NCBI GenBank assembly: GCA_903888815.1
Contig: CAISVC010000190.1
Coordinates: 1-5,077 of the forward strand
Source: an uncultured Fibrobacterota bacterium
GTDB lineage: Bacteria; Fibrobacterota; Chitinivibrionia; Chitinivibrionales; Chitinispirillaceae
Length of the DNA: 5,077 nt
Direction of reading: 5' to 3'
A program made the translations under genes and the position numbers. Under the pieces are notes generated by a model, which was given only the letters and a program-made list of their open reading frames with translations, made no database searches and had not been told where the DNA came from. Below are positions 1-5,077 of this stretch, one piece after another. Positions within the stretch are counted from its first letter, which is position 1. Every line of letters starts with the position of its first letter.

Positions 1-1695
1 AACCGTTTCGAAACCGAAGTAAAAATCACGGCGAAACTGCATCACCCCAACATCGTGGAAATTTACAGCGTCGGCGAATGGAACGGCCTGCCGTTCCTCG
101 AAATGGAACTCATCGAGGGCGATTCGATCGAAGCGATAATCGCGCGCTACGGAAAACTTCCCTTCACGGTGTGCTGCGCCACCGCCATTTTCATTGCGCG
201 TGCGCTGGTTTACGCCCATGGCCAGGAATTCCTCCTGTACGGGAAAAATTATCACGGCGTCATCCACCGCGACCTTAAACCGGCAAATATCATGATTTCG
301 AAAAACGGCGATCTCAAGCTCATGGACTTCGGCATCGCCCGGCCCACCGAGGCCAGTCTCCATACCGTGGAAGGAAATATCGTCGGCACCATGCAGTACC
401 TTTCACCCGAGCAGATAGACGGTATTGCCATTGACGGACGCACCGACGTTTACTCCTTCGGCGCAATTCTTTACGAAATGCTTACCGGCACAAAGACCTT
501 CCCGCAGGAGACCATCACCAACCTGATGAAAAAGAAAATCATCAACGAGTACCGTAAATTCTCGGAATTTGATTTTCAGATTTCGCCGACACTGGCAAAA
601 ATAACCCAAAAATGCCTCCAATCGTCAAAAGAAGCGAGGTATGCTTCGGCCAGCGAGCTTTTAAAAGAGGTTGAAGCGGCGCACCGGACATTGACCGATG
701 ACGATCCGGGTCAGGTTTTACGGACGTTTTTCAAGGATCCTTCGGCATTTTCCGCAAAAGCGGAGCAGAAGAAGTCGATCCGGCTGCCATTTACCGTTCC
801 CGGACTTAAAAAGCTGCAGATGCCGATCGCCGCAGCCGCGGCAATCGTTGTTGCCGGAACAATTCTCATTATTGCGTTTTCCCGCTCTCCGGCGCCCAAA
901 CGGCAGGAACCGGCAAAGGTTGCCGCAGTAACCGCGGCACCAGCGCCTGCGGCGCCGGCACAGGCCGTTCAGACGCCGCCTGCACCTGCTGTCCGTACAC
1001 CGCCTGCCGTTGAGTCCGGCGAGCTCAAACCGCTCTCTTCATCGGCGCCGGCCAAACCGGCAGCACAGCAGCTCCGTCCTCCTGAATCTGCTGTTAAACA
1101 AACGAAGCCGCCCTCCCCTGAAAATATTCCTGTAAATAAACCGCCCGATAAACCGGCAAAGCCGACGCTTACGATTGAGCAGCTTAAGGCGAAATACGGC
1201 ACGAGCGACCCTGTGGTGCTCGCGCGCAATTCCCTGAAGGCCGATAAAGCCGCCGAAGCGATTATGGTTCTTGAAAGCACGCCGGCCGGCGCTATTGACC
1301 CGAAAATGAAGACGCTCCTGCTGTTCGAATCGTATATTGCGTCAGGCCGCACGAAGGACGCATTTATCATTGCCAACAGCCAGAACCTTCAGGACGCGCA
1401 ATACGACTATCTCTGCGGAAGGCTCTATCAGATGCTTGGCAAGAACGAATCGGCGATCAGTTACTATGAAAGCGCTCTTACAAAACCAAGCATCATCCGT
1501 AAGCGCAACGATATCCGGGATGATGTGCTGTATTATACGGCTCTCACCCGCAGTGATGCATACCGCAAGAAACCTTCAGCGGAAAACCGGGAACAGGCGC
1601 AGAACGCCTGGAATATCGTTAAAAACGTGTACAGCAGCACTCCCGGTCATTCGCGGTTTAAAACGGCAAACGAACAGCTGTCCGCTATCAAATAA
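1..1695 (+). CDS. Transmembrane Ser/Thr protein kinase with TPR-like C-terminal domain (5' partial)
   Basis: This is a Hanks-type (PknB-like) protein kinase that transfers ATP phosphate to Ser/Thr of proteins. The frame is open from base 1, and the first codons already read as helix alphaC (RFETEV, probable conserved Glu at residue 6), followed by HPNIV. The GTG at 55 is therefore internal, and the Gly-rich loop and ATP-binding Lys lie upstream of the window. Counting from the first codon: hinge EMELIEG 34-40, catalytic loop HRDLKPAN 89-96, DFG 109-111, activation segment ending GTMQYLSPE 129-137, and helix-F Asp 149 in DVYSFG. All visible catalytic residues are intact. The kinase domain ends near 228. 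A basic stretch precedes one membrane helix (about 273-293), then comes a Pro/Ala-rich spacer (294-388) and a helical, TPR-like domain (392-564). Topology is inferred as kinase inside, tail outside. About ten extra residues precede HRD. The target is unknown. It is probably cotranscribed with the gene 17 bp downstream. Confidence 0.95.
   Translation, partial: NRFETEVKITAKLHHPNIVEIYSVGEWNGLPFLEMELIEGDSIEAIIARYGKLPFTVCCATAIFIARALVYAHGQEFLLYGKNYHGVIHRDLKPANIMISKNGDLKLMDFGIARPTEASLHTVEGNIVGTMQYLSPEQIDGIAIDGRTDVYSFGAILYEMLTGTKTFPQETITNLMKKKIINEYRKFSEFDFQISPTLAKITQKCLQSSKEARYASASELLKEVEAAHRTLTDDDPGQVLRTFFKDPSAFSAKAEQKKSIRLPFTVPGLKKLQMPIAAAAAIVVAGTILIIAFSRSPAPKRQEPAKVAAVTAAPAPAAPAQAVQTPPAPAVRTPPAVESGELKPLSSSAPAKPAAQQLRPPESAVKQTKPPSPENIPVNKPPDKPAKPTLTIEQLKAKYGTSDPVVLARNSLKADKAAEAIMVLESTPAGAIDPKMKTLLLFESYIASGRTKDAFIIANSQNLQDAQYDYLCGRLYQMLGKNESAISYYESALTKPSIIRKRNDIRDDVLYYTALTRSDAYRKKPSAENREQAQNAWNIVKNVYSSTPGHSRFKTANEQLSAIK
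964..1011 (+). repeat. Imperfect 24-bp tandem repeat in the kinase Pro/Ala-rich linker
   Basis: Two adjacent 24-base units (964-987 and 988-1011) encode AVQTPPAP and AVRTPPAV. By hand alignment they match at 16 of 24 bases. They lie inside a longer low-complexity segment (about 880-1164) made of Ala, Pro, Lys and Thr. Such segments usually act as flexible or extended spacers between a membrane helix and an extracytoplasmic domain. The repeat probably reflects low-complexity expansion rather than a functional DNA site. Confidence 0.5.
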
Positions 1696-1698
1696 CAC

Positions 1699-1706
1699 AG
1701 GGGTGA
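1699..1706 (+). promoter_or_regulatory. Ribosome binding site of the beta-helix protein gene
   Basis: AGGGGTGA closely resembles the Shine-Dalgarno consensus AGGAGGTGA and sits six bases before the ATG at 1713. It lies in the 17-bp gap after the kinase stop codon, supports that start, and implies independent, strong initiation within a shared transcript. Confidence 0.8.
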
Positions 1707-1712
1707 TAAACT

Positions 1713-2546
1713 ATGATTAAACGGAAAACAGTGCTCATGCTTTTAGCCGGTGCCGCGGTTGCTGCGGCCCAGACTGCTATCAGCGGAAATGTGGGCGACA
1801 TGGTGCTTGATTCATCGGGAAATCCGTTCATCGTTGAAAAAGACATGACTGTTCCCAAGGGCAAATCGCTGACCATCAATGAAGGGTGCGTGCTGATTTT
1901 CAAATCGTTTACGGGTCTTACGATACAGGGAAACTGCTCGGTCAATGGGACCGGCAACCACCCGGTTATTTTTACCTCCATCAACGATTCGCTAATCAAC
2001 AAAACCGGCACTCAACCGGCAAGTGCGTTTGACTGGAACGGCATCACCGTTGCCAAAGAGTCGGGCAGTGTTGCTTTCAATTACGTCAATGTGCGTTTTT
2101 CGGTGTACGGCATCAAGTCCCAGAATCCACACGTCGTTATTCGCGAGGGTATTTTCAGGCAGAACGGGCAATTCCATTTTACCATCAACGATAAGATCCA
2201 GTCGGTACAGGATAATCTTCCCTTTTCATACAACGTGAAAACGCCGGCGCAAGGCCAGTCCCCTTCTCCGGCAAAACCCGAACGGCCCCGCAAATTAAAA
2301 ATCATCCGTTACAGCCTGCTCGGTGTCGGAGCGGCCGGTTCGATCGCCGGTATTATCATGTCTATAAACGCCTCCTCGGCCTACAGCGACTGGAAACATA
2401 TCGAACAGGAAACCAACCCGCTCCCCTTGCCGGGCGAATATGAAAGACGGCAGGACAAATACAATTCCGCCTTTACCGGCGCTCTTATTTTCGATATTCT
2501 GGGCGGACTCGGTCTTGCAGGGTTCGGCGTTACGTTCATGTTTTGA
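1713..2546 (+). CDS. Exported beta-helix-like protein with two C-terminal hydrophobic segments
   Basis: A 277-residue protein of unassigned function. Residues 1-19 look like a Sec signal peptide: basic MIKRK, hydrophobic core, and Ala-rich end with probable cleavage near AAA-Q20. Residues about 35-155 have the rhythm of a right-handed parallel beta-helix: a VPKGKSLTINEG stretch, GLTIQGNCSVNG, HPVIFTS, then WNGITV (108-113) and short strands to about 155. This pattern is common in extracellular or periplasmic beta-helix proteins, many of them carbohydrate-related, but I see no catalytic signature. A Pro/Lys-rich linker (175-196) leads to a Gly/Ala-rich hydrophobic segment (about 200-219), a polar loop containing GEYERRQDKY, and a second Gly-rich hydrophobic segment (252-277) ending in Phe. 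The ATG is supported by the RBS at 1699-1706. It follows the kinase by 17 bp and may be its envelope partner. The beta-helix assignment is moderately sure; the role is unknown. Confidence 0.85.
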   Translation: MIKRKTVLMLLAGAAVAAAQTAISGNVGDMVLDSSGNPFIVEKDMTVPKGKSLTINEGCVLIFKSFTGLTIQGNCSVNGTGNHPVIFTSINDSLINKTGTQPASAFDWNGITVAKESGSVAFNYVNVRFSVYGIKSQNPHVVIREGIFRQNGQFHFTINDKIQSVQDNLPFSYNVKTPAQGQSPSPAKPERPRKLKIIRYSLLGVGAAGSIAGIIMSINASSAYSDWKHIEQETNPLPLPGEYERRQDKYNSAFTGALIFDILGGLGLAGFGVTFMF

Positions 2547-2548
2547 TG
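2544..2548 (+). promoter_or_regulatory. TGATG stop/start overlap (translational coupling)
   Basis: The TGA ending the beta-helix gene (2544-2546) shares its last base with the ATG (2546-2548) of the SprT-like gene. No Shine-Dalgarno-like purine run occurs in the 15 bases before this ATG, so initiation probably relies on ribosomes terminating on the upstream gene. A TTG at 2543 is also in frame, but the ATG is the better start. Confidence 0.75.
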
Positions 2549-3316
2549 GAACCGGTCATACAGCTTTCATTGCCGCTTTTCGACCCGCCGGCGTTTGATG
2601 ATCTGCTGCAGCAACGCCATGCGTGCGGTATACTCACGGTTATCATTAACCGCAGACTCAAGCACGGATGGCAGGTGAAAGTCCTCCCGTTTTCCGGCAA
2701 ACGGCAGCTCAGCATTCCGCCCTTTCTCAACGAAGCGCCCGAAGAAATTAAAAACTGCCTGATCGGCTGGGCGCTGCTCCCCTGCCGCCCCCAGCGTTCC
2801 CGGAAAAAAACCGTTCGAGAACAGCGGTCCCTTTTTGAAAAAAAAATATGGAATTACATCGAGTCGCTGCCGGACGTACCGCGCCGGATGTCGCGGTTCA
2901 ATCCGGATGACTTTTCCGGAAATGCCCGCGGCCACAGCTTCGATCTCCGGGAGGTTTTTGATTCTGTCAATAACTCATATTTCGGCGGCAGTCTGAAAGC
3001 GCTGGTGCGGTGGGGCAATGCCGGCTCAAGAACCTCGTACCATGCGACAAAAACCGATGCAAACGGGCACCGTTTCAATCTGATCACCATTGCCGGAGCC
3101 TACAATCACCGAGACGTGCCGCGGTTTGCCATCGAAGCCATCATGCACCACGAAATGCTGCACATCGCGGTTCCTCCATACAAAAAGAACGGACGGGCAG
3201 TCATCCACGGAAAAGAGTTTAAAAGCGGGGAAAGAAAATTCAACTGGTTCCGGGAATGGAGGAAATGGGAGCACGGGAAGCTGCCGGGAATAGTGAGAAA
3301 AACAGGAAAAGCTTAG
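2546..3316 (+). CDS. SprT-like zinc metalloprotease-family protein
   Basis: A 256-residue protein with no signal peptide or membrane helix, so probably cytoplasmic. The C-terminal half (about 131-245) is SprT-like: FDLREVFDSVNNSYFGG (132-148), a VRWG strand (154-157), then HHEMLH (201-206) containing HExxH with zinc ligands His202 and His206 and catalytic Glu203. HGKEF (221-225) supplies the likely third ligand, His221. The end is rich in Trp and basic residues (WFREWRKWEHGK). SprT/Spartan-domain proteins are zinc proteases; the eukaryotic Spartan enzymes cut DNA-protein crosslinks, while most bacterial members are uncharacterised. The C-terminal zinc ribbon found in E. coli SprT is absent, since no Cys pairs follow the HExxH. 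The N-terminal 110 residues form a basic segment of unknown role (NRRLKHGWQVKV, then IKNCLIGWALL). The gene is coupled by TGATG to the envelope-protein gene upstream and converges on pbpC. The family call is firm; substrate and protease activity are inferred. Confidence 0.87.
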   Translation: MEPVIQLSLPLFDPPAFDDLLQQRHACGILTVIINRRLKHGWQVKVLPFSGKRQLSIPPFLNEAPEEIKNCLIGWALLPCRPQRSRKKTVREQRSLFEKKIWNYIESLPDVPRRMSRFNPDDFSGNARGHSFDLREVFDSVNNSYFGGSLKALVRWGNAGSRTSYHATKTDANGHRFNLITIAGAYNHRDVPRFAIEAIMHHEMLHIAVPPYKKNGRAVIHGKEFKSGERKFNWFREWRKWEHGKLPGIVRKTGKA

Positions 3317-3323
3317 CTCATGG
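3317..3323. other. 7-bp convergent intergenic gap
   Basis: Only seven bases separate the TAG of the SprT-like gene from the TGA of the pbpC gene on the other strand. No GC-rich hairpin with a T-run is visible here, so any terminator must lie inside the opposing coding sequence, be Rho-dependent, or be absent. The transcripts probably overlap at their 3' ends. Confidence 0.8.
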
Positions 3324-5077
3324 TCATCTTCGAATCGCTAAAAAATTCGCCGTACCCGAATTTCCCTCCTCGTCCTGTACGAACAGCTCATGGTTGCCGG
3401 TCTTCAGATCGACTGCCAGGCTGTGTTTCTCTTTTGTCTGACCCACGAGCCGGTCATCGAGGTACCAGAACAGCGTGGCTGATTTTCTGCCGTGCCCGGC
3501 GCGCAGAACGACCTTTTCGTACTCTCCGGCGACGTTGCGCGGGACAAAAATGCGCACCCCGGGCGGAGGATACAGTATTTCAATCGCCGGCTCTTCGCGC
3601 ACACCGGGACAGGACTGCTTATGCCGCGGTATGGTGTCACAGTTTTCCCGGCGGGAATGGAAAAAAGCCGTTAGTGCCGGCGGATAAATCTCCCGCGTCA
3701 CCCATGCGGTGTCATTGAGGTCCCAGCAGAGCGAGCAGACGCCGCAGCCGCTGCTTCTGCTCGTAAGGAATGTCCGGTGAAACGGACATGCGGCAATCGT
3801 TTCGCTGCTGCGCGGGTGTTTGCCTGCGTATACCCCGGGGCATGCGGCGGTCGCGCGATACCCGGTCGATGCACATAACGTCACGTCAACAAGATCGGCC
3901 ACCGGTTCGGTAAACCACATCGGTTTGTTCCGGTCGGTAAATTCATTAAAGAGCATGAACAGAAGCGGGCCGCTCGATGCTCCGCCGGAAAGCGACGCAT
4001 TTCCTCTGCCCGTGAAATTGCCGCTCCACACGCCGATCGTCCATTGTGCGTTTGTGCCGATCGCCCATGCATCCTTCTGGCCGTAGCTCGTACCGGTTTT
4101 CCACGCCACCGGAACCTGATTGTTGAAATAACGCCAGTAATATTCGGCTTCGGGACGCGAAAGCTGCGAAAGTATGCAGACAATCTGCCACGCCGCTCCT
4201 GCGCTGTACAACCGCTTATTACCGCGCTCCGGACCGGTGTCCTGCACAAGGGCAAGGGTTTTGCGCTCTCCCAGATTGCCGAGATCGGTATAGAGCTGGG
4301 TAAGTTCCCACAGGCTCGCTTCGCATGAACCCAGGATAATCGGCAAGCCATACCCTTCGGGAGTGCGGAACAGACCGCGCAGCCCCGCCTGTTTGAGGAA
4401 CCAGTAGAAATCATCGAGGCCGTACATGTTAAGGCAGCGCACGGCAGGGACATTCAGCGACTGCACCAGCGCAGTGCGTACGCTTACAAGCCCCTGGAAC
4501 TCACGCGAGGCGTTTGCCGGAGAAAAGGTGCCGTAATAGGTGGGAATATCGTGGATCTTCGCATCGGCGAGGATTTCACCGCGGTCGAGCATTTTGGCGT
4601 ATAGAAACGGCTTCAGAAGGCTTCCGGGTGAACGCAGGCTCCGGACGCCGTCCACCCGGCCGTTCATTGCCGTATCATTGTAGTCCTGCGACCCGATGTA
4701 TGCGGCAACCATGCCGGTGGCTGTTTCCACGACAAGCGCCGCAATATTCGCGATTCCCCGGTTTCCCAGGGTTTTATGGTGAAGGGAAAGGAGCTCTCCG
4801 GTTTTTTCCTGCATCGCTTTTTTTATGGTGAGACGGACACGCACGCCCGGACGCATCGCGTTCATCATTGAGAAACCGGCATGGGGTGCGCAGAACGAAT
4901 GGAAATATTTGACCTGCGGGAGCGGCTCTTCAACTGCCGAGATGCAGGTGAGCGAATCGATTGCGCCGAGCGAAAACAGACGCCGCAGCAGACTATCGCG
5001 TTTGCTCTTGAGCGCATCGCGCCTGCGTTCGAGGTTCATGCCCGAAGGGCTGTTGGGCAGCACGGTCAGAAGCGCGG
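3324..5077 (-). CDS. pbpC: Penicillin-binding protein 1C (5' partial)
   Basis: This is a class A penicillin-binding protein of the PBP1C type, a periplasmic membrane-anchored enzyme that polymerises and crosslinks peptidoglycan. The frame is open to the right edge. Residues before the GTG at 5063 (ALLT) continue into VLPNSPSGMN, typical of the end of the GT51 glycosyltransferase domain, so that GTG is internal. The membrane anchor and most of GT51 lie outside the window. Numbering from 5063, the transpeptidase domain has SxxK as SLLK 148-151 (nucleophile Ser148, bases 4622-4611), SLN 202-204 (4460-4452) and KTGTS 322-326 (4100-4086), all intact. A Cys-containing linker follows (CASTGY 397-402, CPFHR 426-430, CGVCSLC 440-446, Cys475, Cys485). 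A C-terminal BiPBP_C-type beta domain (about 492-579) contains FWYLDDRLVG. The domain order matches PBP1C, and the linker resembles the longer Bacteroidota-like form. The gene is convergent with the sprT-like gene; its promoter is outside the window. Confidence 0.95.
   Translation of the reverse strand, partial: ALLTVLPNSPSGMNLERRRDALKSKRDSLLRRLFSLGAIDSLTCISAVEEPLPQVKYFHSFCAPHAGFSMMNAMRPGVRVRLTIKKAMQEKTGELLSLHHKTLGNRGIANIAALVVETATGMVAAYIGSQDYNDTAMNGRVDGVRSLRSPGSLLKPFLYAKMLDRGEILADAKIHDIPTYYGTFSPANASREFQGLVSVRTALVQSLNVPAVRCLNMYGLDDFYWFLKQAGLRGLFRTPEGYGLPIILGSCEASLWELTQLYTDLGNLGERKTLALVQDTGPERGNKRLYSAGAAWQIVCILSQLSRPEAEYYWRYFNNQVPVAWKTGTSYGQKDAWAIGTNAQWTIGVWSGNFTGRGNASLSGGASSGPLLFMLFNEFTDRNKPMWFTEPVADLVDVTLCASTGYRATAACPGVYAGKHPRSSETIAACPFHRTFLTSRSSGCGVCSLCWDLNDTAWVTREIYPPALTAFFHSRRENCDTIPRHKQSCPGVREEPAIEILYPPPGVRIFVPRNVAGEYEKVVLRAGHGRKSATLFWYLDDRLVGQTKEKHSLAVDLKTGNHELFVQDEEGNSGTANFLAIRR

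Noticed and set aside
5..14. 10-base palindrome GTTTCGAAAC
   Set aside because: It sits within kinase codons at the window edge with no repeat elsewhere or promoter context, so chance is the simplest explanation.
55..57. GTG as the kinase start codon
   Set aside because: Upstream codons in the same frame encode the conserved alphaC region and HPN motif, so the protein begins before the window.
969..1376. 135-codon open frame on the minus strand
   Set aside because: It lies fully inside the kinase gene opposite the Pro/Ala-rich linker. Its Gly/Ser/Ala-rich translation is what the complement of Pro/Ala codons gives, and it has no recognisable domain.
3331..3349. Possible hairpin CGAAT...ATTCG just past the convergent stops
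   Set aside because: The stem is only five base pairs and AT-containing, with a nine-base loop and no proper T-run after it, so it is too weak to call a terminator.
3320..3718. 132-codon open frame on the plus strand
   Set aside because: It is antisense to the pbpC C-terminal domain. Its translation is Arg/Pro/Ala-rich and shows no domain.
3881..4453. 190-codon open frame on the minus strand
   Set aside because: It is a frame-shifted shadow of the pbpC transpeptidase region, whose true frame carries SLN and KTGTS. Its own translation is low in motif content.
5061..5063. GTG as the pbpC start codon
   Set aside because: The frame continues to the right edge with ALLT leading into VLPNSPS, a GT51-domain motif, and PBP1C needs an N-terminal anchor and glycosyltransferase domain upstream.

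Overview
The window is almost entirely protein-coding. It reads as chromosomal DNA from a Gram-negative (diderm) bacterium of moderately high GC content. The diderm inference rests on a penicillin-binding protein 1C and on a signal-peptide protein with a beta-helix domain. A Ser/Thr kinase with a membrane anchor and TPR-like tail, next to a secreted beta-helix protein, is a combination I associate with Fibrobacterota/Chitinispirillia-type or other FCB-group bacteria. That placement is a guess from style, not proof. I see no RNA genes, insertion sequences, CRISPR arrays, phage genes or att sites.

Layout: bases 1-1695 (+) hold the 3' part of a transmembrane Hanks-type Ser/Thr protein kinase whose N-terminus lies outside the window. 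After a 17-bp gap with a good ribosome binding site comes 1713-2546 (+), an exported protein with a parallel beta-helix-like domain and two hydrophobic C-terminal segments. Its TGA overlaps the ATG of 2546-3316 (+), a SprT-like zinc metalloprotease-family protein. These three genes look like one co-directional transcription unit. Seven bases beyond the sprT-like stop, on the opposite strand, lies the stop codon of a pbpC-type gene (3324-5077, -), whose 5' end is outside the right edge.

How the genes may work together: the kinase has a cytoplasmic catalytic domain, one membrane helix, a Pro/Ala-rich spacer and a TPR-like extracytoplasmic domain, which is the layout of an envelope-sensing kinase. 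The next gene encodes an envelope protein that could be its partner or ligand; this is inferred from adjacency only. The SprT-like protein is probably cytoplasmic, and its link to the other two is unclear. PBP1C makes or repairs peptidoglycan and is transcribed independently. No clearly novel system is demonstrated. The best leads are the kinase/beta-helix pair, an insertion beside the kinase catalytic loop, and a cysteine cluster in the PBP1C linker.
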